A stretch of DNA of 64,000 nucleotides, taken from positions 62,001-126,000 of the forward strand of contig NZ_SLWK01000003.1 of the NCBI RefSeq assembly GCF_004345615.1, in the 5' to 3' direction. The DNA is from Natronoflexus pectinivorans (GTDB taxonomy: Bacteria; Bacteroidota; Bacteroidia; Bacteroidales; Marinilabiliaceae). The notes under the pieces are model-generated. The model was not told where the DNA came from and did no database searches. It was given only the letters and a program-made list of their open reading frames with translations. Positions within the stretch are counted from its first letter, which is position 1. Each line of letters opens with the position of its first letter. The translations under genes were made by a program, and so were the position numbers. Shown piece after piece: positions 53,209-63,109 of the stretch.

Positions 53209-54288
53209 ATGTTAAAAATGAGATACTTCTTGGCACTGTGTGTTATCACTTTTTTGGGTTGTAAAACCGTTGTTGAGCAACAACAGGAGACGGTTTTCTG
53301 CATTGATGATGGGTTTATTGATAAAATTGAACTAACGTCATCTCAACTGCTTCCTGTAACCAACTCCATTCTTTTAAATGGCGTGATACAGTTTAATAAA
53401 GAGAAGGTTGTTCCTTTTATATCGCCACTTAGCGGACAGGTTAACACCGTGCATTTCCAACCTGGCGATTTTGTTGAAAAAGGAGAACTGCTTGCAACGG
53501 TGAGAAGTGCTGAAACAGCTGCTCTTGCAAAAGAATTGTCCGACGCAAAAGGTTCGTTAGATATGGCAGAACGTGAGTTGGAAATGACCCGTCGAATGCA
53601 CGAGTCCGGACTTGCATCTGGAAGAGATTTGTCGGAAGCCAAACGGATGTTTAATCATGCTAAAATTAATGTTGAGCAAATAGAAGAGACCTTACAAGTT
53701 CTTGGTGGAGGAGGGGAAAATATGCTGCAACAAATAAGAGCTCCCCGTTCCGGCTACATTGTTCAGAAATCGATGAATTCCGGCATGTACATTGGATCGG
53801 GCGAAGACCCTCTTTTCACCATTTCAGATTTGAACGATGTGTGGGTTATGATCGATGTTTTTGAGTCAGAAATTGCAAAAATTTCGGAAGGACAAGCTGT
53901 TATCATTCGTACCATAGCTTACCCCGACACTGTTTTTAAAGGATTCATAGATTACAGTTCAAGAATACTCGACCCGGAAAAAAAAGTGATGAATGCTAGA
54001 GCTACCATCTCCAATTCAGAAAAATTGCTGAAGCCCGGAATGTTTGCAGCTGTCACACTGGAACATAATCCGGGAAAAAAGTTGGTGGCGATACCTTCAA
54101 ATTCTTTGGTGTTCGACCGAAACCGATATTTCGTGGTTGTTGCTAACGACTTGTGCGATGTCAACATTCAGGAAGTTAAGATTTATTCGCAAAATGATGA
54201 ATTCACCTTTCTGAGTTCCGGCCTTGAACCGGAACAAACAATTATCTCTAAAAACCAACTGCTTATCTATAATCAACTCCAATATTAA
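53209..54288 (+). CDS. RND efflux periplasmic adaptor (CusB/CzcB-like), lipoprotein
   Basis: 359 residues. A lipobox FLGC places the lipid on Cys18, so it is anchored to a membrane. The barrel-sandwich halves are visible as SPLSGQVNTVHFQPGDFVEKGELLATV near residue 65-91 and IRAPRSGYIVQKSMNSGMYIGSG near 180-202, with an alpha-hairpin between (AALAKELSDAKGSLDMAERELEM). It links the RND pump to TolC. No extra metal-binding domain is present. Confidence 0.92.
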   Translation: MLKMRYFLALCVITFLGCKTVVEQQQETVFCIDDGFIDKIELTSSQLLPVTNSILLNGVIQFNKEKVVPFISPLSGQVNTVHFQPGDFVEKGELLATVRSAETAALAKELSDAKGSLDMAERELEMTRRMHESGLASGRDLSEAKRMFNHAKINVEQIEETLQVLGGGGENMLQQIRAPRSGYIVQKSMNSGMYIGSGEDPLFTISDLNDVWVMIDVFESEIAKISEGQAVIIRTIAYPDTVFKGFIDYSSRILDPEKKVMNARATISNSEKLLKPGMFAAVTLEHNPGKKLVAIPSNSLVFDRNRYFVVVANDLCDVNIQEVKIYSQNDEFTFLSSGLEPEQTIISKNQLLIYNQLQY

Positions 54289-54346
54289 TAAGTTTCGGAG
54301 TAGAACATCGGTTACGCTTGATTAGTCATCAATAATAAATCAGCAT

Positions 54347-57300
54347 ATGCATAAAATTGTCAATAACATCATTGCCTTTTCCATTAAAAATCATGCTTTT
54401 ATATTCTTTATGACATTTTTGGTGATTCTTTTTGGAGTCATCAGCTATCAAAACACACCTGTAGAGGCCTACCCCGATGTAACCAATACCCGTGCACGAA
54501 TCATTGTACAATGGAGCGGACGAAGTGCCGATGAAATGGAGAAATTCATAACACTTCCCATTGAGAAAGAGATGAATACCATTCCATATACCCGCGAAAT
54601 GCGCTCCATTTCACTGTTCGGGTTATCTGCCATAACCCTGATTTTTGAAGATCACGTGGACGATTTTACAGCACAGCAATATGTGAGCAGTCGTTTAGGA
54701 GGGATAGACCTGCCATCAGGAGCCGATGTGTTTCAGGAACCTCCTTCGGGAGCAACAGGGGAAATTTTTCGCTACGTCATTCGTGGCGAAAATCGCCACA
54801 TACGGGAACTTACTGCCATTCAGGACTGGCTCATTGAACGCCATCTGTTATCGGTTCCGGGAGTTGCGGATGTTGTAACTTTCGGAGGCGAGGAAAAAAT
54901 ATATGAAATTCAGGTGGAGCCTTCACTTTTAGCACGGTACGAATTCTCTCCGTTGGATGTATATGAAGCGGTAAGCCGAAGCAATGTTAACGTGGGTGGT
55001 GACATCATTGAAAAAAGTGGACAGGCATACGTGGTAAGGGGCATAGGACTTCTTGACAGGATTGAGGACATCGAAAACATCATCGTGGACAACATCAACG
55101 GAACGCCAATTCTGATCAAACATCTGGCAACGGTTGAAGTCTCTTCAAAGCCCCGATTGGGACAGGTTGGACTTGATGATGATGATGATTTGGTGCAAGG
55201 CATTGTAATCATGCGCAGGGGAGAGAACCCGTCAGATGTTATTGAAGGTTTGCGGAAAAAAATCAGTCACTTGAACGAACGTATTCTCCCGTCCGATGTA
55301 ACAATTAAACCCTTTATGGATCGTACCGAACTCATTGAAAATACGCTTAGTACGGTAAAAACCAATCTCATTGGAGGCGTGGTGCTGGTTTCGGCTTTTG
55401 TTTTTATGTTTTTGCTTGGATGGAGAACAACCTTGATGGTTGTGATCATTATTCCTGTTTCGTTTCTTTTTGCAATTATTATGCTGCGATTACAGGGACT
55501 GCCTGCTAATTTAATATCCATGGGGGCACTCAATTTTGGAATTGTGGTGGATGGCGCTGTTGTTTTGGTTGAGAGTATCTTTGTTGCACTAGATAAACGA
55601 GCCAGGCAAATGGGCATGGAAAAATTCAATCGGTTATCGAAAACCGGTTTAATAAAAAGAAGTACAGCGGTTATAGCAGGTTCTGTATTTTTTTCAAAAT
55701 TGATTCTGATTGTTGCATTGATTCCCATTTTCGCCTTCCAACAAGTGGAAGGAAAAATGTTCGCACCATTGGCATACACCGTTGGGTACGCACTTCTTGG
55801 TTCCCTGTTGTTCAGCCTGACGCTTATTCCTGCCATGGCAAAATTTCTGCTGAACAAAAATGTTAAGGACTTTAAAAATCCGATTGCCGATTTTATCAGG
55901 GAAATGGCTTACAAAGCCTTTTCCTTCTGTTATAAATACCGCAGAGTTGCACTAACATCTGTTGGCCTTTTCTTTCTGTTTACCATCTATATTTTCAGAA
56001 TGTTGGGAACAGAATTTCTTCCGCAGCTGAACGAAGGAGCCATATATGCCAGGGCAACCCTTCCTAACAGCATCGCATTAAACGAAGCAGTAGAAATCAC
56101 AAAAGACATTAAACAACGCATCCGAAGTTTTGATGAAGTAAAATATGTTTTAACTCAAACAGGGCGTCCCAATGACGGAACAGATCCCACGGGCTTCTTC
56201 AATATTGAATGCCATATTGAATTGCATCCCCGAAAAAAATGGAATCGGAAGATATCACAACCAGATTTGCTTAGGGAAATTCAGGAAAAGCTATCGGTTT
56301 ATCCCGGTGTAGATTTCGGTTTTTCACAACCCATTATGGATAATGTTGAGGAGTATGTTTCGGGTGTAAAGAGTTCGCTGGTGGTTAAAATATTTGGTGA
56401 CGATCTTTACCGTCTCGAACACAAGGCGGAACAAGTAGCAGAAACCATTTCACATGTGGAGGGTATTGAGGACATCAGCATATTCAGAAACATCGGTCAA
56501 CCGGAATTGCGTATTCTTCTGGATGAAGTTAAAATGGCTCGGCATGGAATTCACATGTCAGATGCACAGGCGGTAATAGAAATGGCCATAGGAGGTAAAA
56601 CTGCCAATCAGTTTTATGAAGAGGAGAGAATTTTTGATATCCGGGTGCGGTTTAAAGCCTCTTACCGTGATTCGAAGGAGCGGATCGCAAATATTTTGAT
56701 TCCCTCTTCCAATGGAAAAAATGTGGTATTGAAAGAGGTCGCCGACATAGAGGTGATCAGTGGTCCTGCATTTATTTACCGTGAAAACAACAACCGCTAC
56801 ATCGCTGTTGGCTTTTCGGTACGTCACCGCGATCTGGGTGGAACCATCAATAAAGCAAGGGCATTGGTTGATGATGAGTTAAATCTTCCTCGCGGTTATA
56901 CCATAGAATGGGCCGGGGAGTTTGAAAACAAAGAAAGAGCCACCCGCCGACTTGCTGAAATCATTCCCATTGCACTGTTGTTGATATTTTTCCTGCTGTT
57001 TATGAATTTTGGCAACATTCGCGATACGCTCATTGCACTCTCCTGTATCCCCTTTGCATATATGGGTGGAATGGTGGCCTTACTCTCTACAGGAACCGTT
57101 TTTGGCATTTCAGCCGGTGTTGGTTTCATCATTCTTTTTGGGGTGGGGGTATTAGACGGTTCCATTCTCATTTCAGTAATAAAAAACAATCTTCAGAAAC
57201 GAATGACATTGCATGATGCCATTCATAACGGGGTTTATTCAAGAATACGTCCGGTGGTTATGCTCGCCTTAATGGGAGCACTTGGATTGTTGCCGGCAGC

Positions 57301-57460
57301 ACTTTCAACCGGTATGGGCTCGGAAATTCAAAAGCCAATTGCCATCATGAGTGTAATTGGAATGATGATTTCAATGGTTTTTACCTTGTTGATTCTTCCG
57401 CTGATTTTTCATTATGCGTATAAAGGCGATAAAAAAATCAGAAGCTTGCAGCAAAATTAG
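54347..57460 (+). CDS. CusA/CzcA-type heavy-metal RND efflux pump
   Basis: 1037 residues, full length, with the 1+5 / 1+5 membrane layout. N-terminal PVEAYPDVTNTRARI and TLPIEKEMNTIP are HME-family marks. The proton-relay segment of TM4 reads GALNFGIVVDGAVVLVES: Asp402 and Glu409 are present, but Asn396 stands where CzcA has its first essential Asp. It exports a metal ion from the periplasm or cytoplasm using the proton gradient; which metal cannot be told. Last gene of the efflux operon, ended by a palindromic hairpin. Confidence 0.93.
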   Translation: MHKIVNNIIAFSIKNHAFIFFMTFLVILFGVISYQNTPVEAYPDVTNTRARIIVQWSGRSADEMEKFITLPIEKEMNTIPYTREMRSISLFGLSAITLIFEDHVDDFTAQQYVSSRLGGIDLPSGADVFQEPPSGATGEIFRYVIRGENRHIRELTAIQDWLIERHLLSVPGVADVVTFGGEEKIYEIQVEPSLLARYEFSPLDVYEAVSRSNVNVGGDIIEKSGQAYVVRGIGLLDRIEDIENIIVDNINGTPILIKHLATVEVSSKPRLGQVGLDDDDDLVQGIVIMRRGENPSDVIEGLRKKISHLNERILPSDVTIKPFMDRTELIENTLSTVKTNLIGGVVLVSAFVFMFLLGWRTTLMVVIIIPVSFLFAIIMLRLQGLPANLISMGALNFGIVVDGAVVLVESIFVALDKRARQMGMEKFNRLSKTGLIKRSTAVIAGSVFFSKLILIVALIPIFAFQQVEGKMFAPLAYTVGYALLGSLLFSLTLIPAMAKFLLNKNVKDFKNPIADFIREMAYKAFSFCYKYRRVALTSVGLFFLFTIYIFRMLGTEFLPQLNEGAIYARATLPNSIALNEAVEITKDIKQRIRSFDEVKYVLTQTGRPNDGTDPTGFFNIECHIELHPRKKWNRKISQPDLLREIQEKLSVYPGVDFGFSQPIMDNVEEYVSGVKSSLVVKIFGDDLYRLEHKAEQVAETISHVEGIEDISIFRNIGQPELRILLDEVKMARHGIHMSDAQAVIEMAIGGKTANQFYEEERIFDIRVRFKASYRDSKERIANILIPSSNGKNVVLKEVADIEVISGPAFIYRENNNRYIAVGFSVRHRDLGGTINKARALVDDELNLPRGYTIEWAGEFENKERATRRLAEIIPIALLLIFFLLFMNFGNIRDTLIALSCIPFAYMGGMVALLSTGTVFGISAGVGFIILFGVGVLDGSILISVIKNNLQKRMTLHDAIHNGVYSRIRPVVMLALMGALGLLPAALSTGMGSEIQKPIAIMSVIGMMISMVFTLLILPLIFHYAYKGDKKIRSLQQN

Positions 57461-57530
57461 TATGAAGACGTTTTAATTAAGATGATACTAACATGCATAT
57501 TCTTTCGATTTACAGAATCTCATTTAAAAC

Positions 57531-57558
57531 TCTGCCCGGCACTTAAGTGCCGGGCAGA
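57531..57558. terminator. Perfect palindrome terminator between efflux and GH11 genes
   Basis: TCTGCCCGGCACTT (57531-57544) followed directly by AAGTGCCGGGCAGA (57545-57558), flanked by A/T-rich bases. It can serve both convergent transcripts. Confidence 0.8.
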
Positions 57559-57614
57559 TTACAAAATGTATGCATTTAATTCTTTCTAATTGAAGCTATA
57601 TTAATTTAATCTGT

Positions 57615-58763
57615 TTATTGAACAGGCACAAATCTCCAATGAGCGTTGTGATGGTTGGTATTAACCCATTGACCAACATCTGCACCATTGGATGTTCTTC
57701 CCATTCCGTCAAGATACAATCCTGTACCACGGTTTCTTAAACGGAAGTAGCCGTCACCAGCTGATTCCAGACTCCATTGGGCATTGTTATGATTGGTATT
57801 TGCCCATTGACCGGCATCAGCACCATTCGAAGTTCTTCCCATTCCGTCAATATATAAACCGGTACCTCGATTTCTGAATCTTTCAAATCCTCCAGAAGCT
57901 TCGCGAACCCAATGGGCATTTTGATGATTGGTGTGAGCATATTGTCCAAGATTGGAACCATCAGAAATTCGCCCCATTCCATCCAGGAATAATCCTGTAG
58001 CTCTGTTTTGTATTCTATAGAAGGTAGCTCCACCACCTCCGCTGCCACCACTTTGTCCGGCAAGCCAAACAGTAGCATTCACAGAGCCCTGGCTATTTCC
58101 TCCATAAGCTTCAGTTAATAAAATGGCAGCTGGAGTCCAATCACTCCCAAGTCCTAAACCAACACTAGCCCAAGCATTTACGTGATTGGCAAATGTAATG
58201 GTACGATTCTGACCTGTTGGTGCCTGAGTTCTTCGGGTACTCCAAACTTGACGAAAAGTCTGAGTTCCATCAATCGAAGGTGCATTAACTCGCATTGCTG
58301 TATAAATATCATAGGTAGCTCCATCACTGGTTACAGTACCTCTGTGCTCACCCGTTGGTCTTGCATTACCCCATCTCTCATTTACATAATATTCGATTAA
58401 TGGATTTCTAGTCCAGCCATAATAGCCGAAAACGCCTCCACCACTGTGGTTATGCACACCTATGTTATAACCGACTATTCTATTTACCGTTCCGGAATTC
58501 CAACCTTTTCCTGCAGTAAAATTACCTGAATAATCCCATGATACAGAGTAATTTCCGCCAGGTCCGTTTTGATAATTTACCCATCCTGGTCTATCATCAG
58601 TCCACAAGGCCCAAAAATAACCATCATGAGTTCCCGATTCATATGATTTTAGATAAGCATCATTTATTTCCTCATCTGCAATCAGTTCTACATCAATGAT
58701 ATCCTCTGAACAACCAGACAGCAAAAAAAGAAATGCTGCTGCATAAAATAATGTTCTTTTCAT
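57615..58763 (-). CDS. GH11 xylanase lipoprotein with beta-trefoil lectin domain
   Basis: 382 residues. Lipobox LLSGC puts the lipid on Cys18; the next residues SED are acidic, the lipoprotein export signal that sends Bacteroidota lipoproteins to the cell surface. GH11 jelly-roll domain about 45-235: [20 protein letters not shown] near 61, GKGWNSG, nucleophile Glu124 in NPLIEYYV, acid/base Glu218 in LLTEAYGG, and [10 protein letters not shown] Gly/Ser linker (236-245) leads to three homologous 45-residue units (FxRxxNRxTGLxLDGMGR...NAxW) forming a ricin-type trefoil, probably carbohydrate-binding. It cuts xylan at the surface. Confidence 0.92.
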   Translation of the reverse strand: MKRTLFYAAAFLFLLSGCSEDIIDVELIADEEINDAYLKSYESGTHDGYFWALWTDDRPGWVNYQNGPGGNYSVSWDYSGNFTAGKGWNSGTVNRIVGYNIGVHNHSGGGVFGYYGWTRNPLIEYYVNERWGNARPTGEHRGTVTSDGATYDIYTAMRVNAPSIDGTQTFRQVWSTRRTQAPTGQNRTITFANHVNAWASVGLGLGSDWTPAAILLTEAYGGNSQGSVNATVWLAGQSGGSGGGGATFYRIQNRATGLFLDGMGRISDGSNLGQYAHTNHQNAHWVREASGGFERFRNRGTGLYIDGMGRTSNGADAGQWANTNHNNAQWSLESAGDGYFRLRNRGTGLYLDGMGRTSNGADVGQWVNTNHHNAHWRFVPVQ

Positions 58764-59538
58764 AATTGGATTTTTAAGTTGTTAAACAATTAGAAATGAT
58801 ATAAATGCATACATATTTATCTATCTTATAATTGTTAGAGAAACCAACTTCTATCAAATAAAATCATCCAACCACTCTTCCTCTAGTCTCAAATTAAGTT
58901 TTGCGTTATATATACTTCTGTAATAATATACCTGTTAATATGTTTAGTAGTAGAATTATCAATTGTGGGGCGGGCAAAGGAGCGTAGGGGTTGAAGTTAA
59001 TTTGTGTTGTATTATGTAGTGGCATGCTAACAAATTCCTATTTGCAAAAATTTCTTGAACTACATATACATCTGTACATTAGTTTATTTTCACTGTTCAT
59101 GTGGCAAATATTCTACATACTAAGATTTAACATAGATTTTCAAAATTTAAAAATACAACACAATAAATGATATTGTTTTTCAATATTAGATATTTGATTT
59201 AAACAATCAGATATACTTGATTATGTTTAATTTTTTGAATTATTCTGTGCAACTTTCAAATCTAGTTGTGGCTCTACAATAATTTGCATATATCAGATAT
59301 ATTAGCTGTTGCAAACATTGAAATAAATTTGAATTAAATATTAGCATCTCGTTTAATATACTTAAACCGCTCTCAAGGCTGATGTTATGTTATATTAAAC
59401 CACAAAAAGAGTTTTTCAACTTTGATGAGAATTAGATATTCATACTTAACCATATTTGTTAAGAGTAATAAGAAATTGTCTCACAACTTATCCTGTATTT
59501 TTCTATATTTGTGTAAGGCCATAACTGATTTAACATCT
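58764..59538. other. AT-rich gene-free region between divergent genes
   Basis: About 775 bases between the GH11 gene and the AspT-like ATG. It must contain the GH11 promoter on the minus strand and the transporter promoter (59504-59511). No RNA gene, repeat or credible frame was seen; a short G-rich stretch (GGGGCGGGCAAAGGAGCG, about 58967) stands out from the AT-rich background. Confidence 0.5.
59504..59511 (+). promoter_or_regulatory. AspT-like gene promoter (-7 element)
   Basis: TATATTTG, an exact TAnnTTTG match, lies 27 bases before the ATG at 59539. It argues against translation starting at 59422/59425, which would be upstream of it. Confidence 0.55.
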
Positions 59539-61125
59539 ATGGAGATATTTACCACAGACTACGTTGCTTTTTTTACCATTATTGCATTAGGAATCATCCT
59601 CGGGAGCGTGCGCATTAAAGGACTCTCACTGGATGCGTCGGCCATAATTTTTGTAGCCATGGCTTTTGGCCACTATGGTGTGAGTCTTCCACCAATTTTT
59701 CAGCAGGTAGGGTTGATCTTCTTCATGTTTAGCGTGGGTATTCAAGCCGGACCTGGTTTTTTCGGAGCTTTCAGAACCACTGGAATAAAATTATTGAAAC
59801 TCTCGGGTATCATTATTGCGTCGGCTCTAATAACCACCATTGCCATCATCTATTTTTTTGATGTGGACAGTGCCATGGCAACCGGAATTTTTACAGGAGC
59901 CATTACCAGTGCTTCAGGACTTGCTGCTGCAGCCGAAATAGGGGATCCCCATTTGATTGCAATCGGGTTTGGATTGGCTTATCCTTTTGGAATCATCAGC
60001 ATCATTCTCTTTGTCAGGTTGTCGGCATCTTTTTTAAGAATCGATATTCAAAAGGAAGAATTAAAACATCGTGAAGATGTTTTAAAGCATCATCCTGAGC
60101 CGGAGCAACGAAACTTTTCAGTTGAGAACCCCAATGTAATTGGCAAAACCTTGTCTGAACTCAATATCAGGGGTGTTACACATACCAATATTTTTAAGAT
60201 ATTAAGGGAAAATACCCCCATTACTCCAACCGGAAATACGACACTCGAAAGAAACGACATCATTAGAGCCTCCGGCACTTCCAAAGATCTTAACACCCTT
60301 TCGTATTTCATTGGACCGGTGACAAACATTGAAATTCCCGAAAGTCAGAAATACATTGTTCGCAGATTTTTGATATCTAATCGCAGAAACGTTGGAAAAA
60401 CCATTGCAGATTCACTTTTTCTGCAAAAATTAAACGCCACTGTAACAGCCATCAGAAGAGCCGGTATTGACTTAATTCCGGATGCAGGAACCTATTTGCG
60501 CCTGGGTGATAAAGTTACCATCAGTGTTCCGGTTGAGAACATTCCTGAATTGAGCAGAATGTTGGGTGACAGCCGGGCAGAGTTGGATCATCTGGATTTT
60601 CTCCCCATTGCCGTTGGTGTGTTATTGGGCGTATTTCTCGGACAGGTTCGATTTCCCATTCGTCCGGACGTGGAGTTCAGCCTGGGATTAACTGGCGGAG
60701 TGCTGATTGTTGCTCTGCTGTTGAGTAAAATTGGGAAAACCGGACCCGTTGTTTGGAGCATCAGTCACACCACCAATCAGTTTTTGCGAAAACTGGGATT
60801 GCTTTTCTTCATGGCCTATATTGGCACGGAAGCGGGTAAAACTCTTGGAACCACCATAGCCGAGTATGGAATCAGTATGATATGGATGGGCGCTTTGATC
60901 TCTCTAGTCCCAATGATTTCTGCTGTATTTTTTGGTCGCAGGATTCTGAAGATTAATTACCTGAGTGTACTGGGTGTTCTTTCGGGTAGCATGACCAGTT
61001 CACCTGCACTCAGTGCTGTTGAATCGGTGAGTAAAACCAGCGCCCCACAAGAAGCTTACACAACTGTATATCCAATTTCCCTGGTACTTATTATAATCCT
61101 TAGTCAGATTTTGGTTGCATTGTAG
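59539..61125 (+). CDS. AspT/YidE/YbjL-type transporter with TrkA-C domains
   Basis: 528 residues from the ATG at 59539 (MEIFTTDYVAFF), chosen over in-frame TTG/ATG codons at 59422/59425 because the added 39 residues have no family match and a promoter lies between. Two membrane halves with the duplicated motif FFMFSVGIQAGPGFF and LFFMAYIGTEAGKTLG flank a soluble centre with two TrkA-C-like units (NVIGKTLSELNIRG..., NVGKTIADSLFLQKL...LRLGDKVTISVP). The family is the aspartate:alanine exchanger group; the substrate here is unknown. Confidence 0.88.
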   Translation: MEIFTTDYVAFFTIIALGIILGSVRIKGLSLDASAIIFVAMAFGHYGVSLPPIFQQVGLIFFMFSVGIQAGPGFFGAFRTTGIKLLKLSGIIIASALITTIAIIYFFDVDSAMATGIFTGAITSASGLAAAAEIGDPHLIAIGFGLAYPFGIISIILFVRLSASFLRIDIQKEELKHREDVLKHHPEPEQRNFSVENPNVIGKTLSELNIRGVTHTNIFKILRENTPITPTGNTTLERNDIIRASGTSKDLNTLSYFIGPVTNIEIPESQKYIVRRFLISNRRNVGKTIADSLFLQKLNATVTAIRRAGIDLIPDAGTYLRLGDKVTISVPVENIPELSRMLGDSRAELDHLDFLPIAVGVLLGVFLGQVRFPIRPDVEFSLGLTGGVLIVALLLSKIGKTGPVVWSISHTTNQFLRKLGLLFFMAYIGTEAGKTLGTTIAEYGISMIWMGALISLVPMISAVFFGRRILKINYLSVLGVLSGSMTSSPALSAVESVSKTSAPQEAYTTVYPISLVLIIILSQILVAL

Positions 61126-61345
61126 CATCTCTATCATTACTATGCCGAGAATCATAGTTATCAAATTTGTTTTTGATTGTGAATGCTTTAAGTCATTTAA
61201 TCTTTCAAAAATGGCAGATTTTTTGCATATTTACAGTACATCTACTTAGAACCTGGTTTATGAATCGAACCACAAAACTGTTTTCGCAAATTGAGAGATG
61301 ATTTACGGAGGCTCGTTTCATATTACCTAAAACAGATTAGAGTAT

Positions 61346-62281
61346 ATGAAAATTTTACTCACCGGCGCCAATGGCTACATTGGCAAAAAGCTACTGCCTG
61401 CTTTGATTAAAGAAGGACACCAGGTAATTTGCTGTGTGCGTAATGCTTCGAAGCTACCCTCATCAGATATCTATTCCCATAAAAATGTTTCAGTTATTGA
61501 ATTTGATTTTTTGAAAGGTCAGACTCCGCCTGATTCAATCATCGACATTGATGTTGCTTATTATTTGATGCACTCCATGACCGGTTTTTCAAAGGGTTTT
61601 GTGGAGATGGAGGAGAAGGCTGCATATCATTTTTTGAGCGTAGTTAATAGAACATCAATCAAACAGATCATTTATCTTGGAGGCATTACAAATGAAGACA
61701 ATCTTTCTCAACACCTGTCATCAAGAAAAAATGTTGAAACCATACTCAGAAGCAGCGCTGTTCCCGTTACTACTCTTAAGGCCGGAATAATAGTCGGTTG
61801 TGGAAGTGCTTCGTTTGAAATCATCCGAAGCCTAATGGAGAAACTTCCGGTAATCATTGGCCCCAAGTGGTTAGATACTCAAAGTCAGCCGGTATCGCTT
61901 ATCAATGTCATAGAGTATCTTACCGGTGTTTTATTAATGGAGGAGACTTTTAATAAATCCTATGACATGGGAGGTGAAAATGTTATTACCTACAAAAAGA
62001 TGCTGGAGCAATATGCTGAATTCAGAGGATATAAAAGGTATATAATTACCATGCCATCAATCCCCATGCCGGTTGCTGCTTTTTTTGTTTCAGTTTTTAC
62101 ATCATCTGATTATTCTCTGTCACTTAACCTGATTAGGAGCATGAAAGTAAAAGTTGTAGCCGAAAACAATCCCATCGAAAAGAAATTAGGGATCAAACCT
62201 TTGTCATATAAAGAAGCATTAGAACGATGTTGTGGTTTTCCTATAAACAGGCAACAAAACAAATGCGCGGAAATTTCTTAA
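61346..62281 (+). CDS. NAD(P)-binding SDR/NmrA-like protein
   Basis: 311 residues. N-terminal Rossmann motif ILLTGANGYIGKKLLPALIKEGH with VRNASKL after the second strand; YYLMHSM near residue 72, IIYLGGIT near 111, and VTTLKAGIIVGCGSASFEIIRSLMEKLPV near 145. These match the epimerase-like group often followed by a DUF2867 domain, which is absent here. Substrate unknown. Its stop codon lies in the loop of the terminator hairpin. Confidence 0.85.
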   Translation: MKILLTGANGYIGKKLLPALIKEGHQVICCVRNASKLPSSDIYSHKNVSVIEFDFLKGQTPPDSIIDIDVAYYLMHSMTGFSKGFVEMEEKAAYHFLSVVNRTSIKQIIYLGGITNEDNLSQHLSSRKNVETILRSSAVPVTTLKAGIIVGCGSASFEIIRSLMEKLPVIIGPKWLDTQSQPVSLINVIEYLTGVLLMEETFNKSYDMGGENVITYKKMLEQYAEFRGYKRYIITMPSIPMPVAAFFVSVFTSSDYSLSLNLIRSMKVKVVAENNPIEKKLGIKPLSYKEALERCCGFPINRQQNKCAEIS

Positions 62282-62294
62282 AATTTCCGCGCAT
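62263..62294. terminator. Terminator overlapping the SDR stop codon
   Basis: ATGCGCGGAAATTT (62263-62276) pairs with AAATTTCCGCGCAT (62281-62294) around CTTA; the TAA stop (62279-62281) sits in the loop. It separates two convergent genes. Confidence 0.75.
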
Positions 62295-62317
62295 GGATAT
62301 ACAGAATATTATTCTAA

Positions 62318-63022
62318 TTACTCCATTTCCTGCACTCTTCCACCTAAACTGGTTCGAACTTCTATTTTTTGCGGATCTCCGGTGTATTCAATTCTGGCTC
62401 CTGAAGCTGCTCTTGCTTCCAACTCTTCAGTTACCCAAACTTCTGCTCCGGCACCAGTATTCGCGCGCACCTTGGCCTTTTTGGTTTCCAGGTTTGCTCC
62501 GTTAAAACGTCCACCGGTGCTTAAATTAACATCAATTGTATTGGCTGTACCCATCACTTCCACTCGTCCGGCAGATGCACTGACTTCCAAGTGGTCTACT
62601 TCAATCTCGAATTGGATGGAGGCATCGGTTCCGGCATCTAAAACCAACCGTTTTGCCTCAATAACATCGTCGGAATAGACACTGCCGCCGGTTCCTGCAC
62701 TAATTTCTTTTATATTCTGGTAATAGAGATATACATTTACTGCCATGTTCCGATATATGCGGGTACGCATACGAATGGTCAGATCCTTGTTGGATTGCTC
62801 AATGAGAACATCTTCCGGATCGGCATTCATAATATGAACTTCAGCTTTTGGTTTTTCTCCCTCCACAAGGGTTACGTTAATTCCCCTTGCCACTCGCAGG
62901 GTTTCGAAAGGTGCAAGTTGGCGAGTTTCTACAATGACTTCACCAACAGCAGGTTCATCTTCCTGAGCTACAATAGGGAAGGCCATTAAAAGGCAAAGGG
63001 CTGAAATCATAATTTGTCTCAT
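62318..63022 (-). CDS. DUF2807 head-GIN domain protein, exported
   Basis: 234 residues, signal peptide about 1-19 (MRQIMISALCLLMAFPIVA). The mature part is repetitive beta-strand sequence (FETLRVARGINVTLVEGEKPKAEV, AGTGGSVYSDDVIEAKRLVLDAGTDAS, VDHLEVSASAGRVEVMG), the GIN domain seen in cell-surface or periplasmic proteins of this phylum and predicted to form a beta-helix. Function unknown. No lipobox. Confidence 0.86.
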   Translation of the reverse strand: MRQIMISALCLLMAFPIVAQEDEPAVGEVIVETRQLAPFETLRVARGINVTLVEGEKPKAEVHIMNADPEDVLIEQSNKDLTIRMRTRIYRNMAVNVYLYYQNIKEISAGTGGSVYSDDVIEAKRLVLDAGTDASIQFEIEVDHLEVSASAGRVEVMGTANTIDVNLSTGGRFNGANLETKKAKVRANTGAGAEVWVTEELEARAASGARIEYTGDPQKIEVRTSLGGRVQEME

Positions 63023-63109
63023 ATTCTGATTATTTAAATTATTTCAGTGTAAAATCTTATCCTTCCTTGCAATCAAATATTAAGCCAAATAAAAAAACAA
63101 ATTGGCCTC

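Noticed and set aside
55267-55857. Open frame of 196 codons antisense to the RND pump
   Set aside because: Shadow of the pump's membrane helices on the other strand.
57630-58030. Three spaced, similar DNA units that look like a tandem or CRISPR-like repeat
   Set aside because: They encode the three trefoil units of the GH11 protein in one frame; spacing and content are protein-driven.
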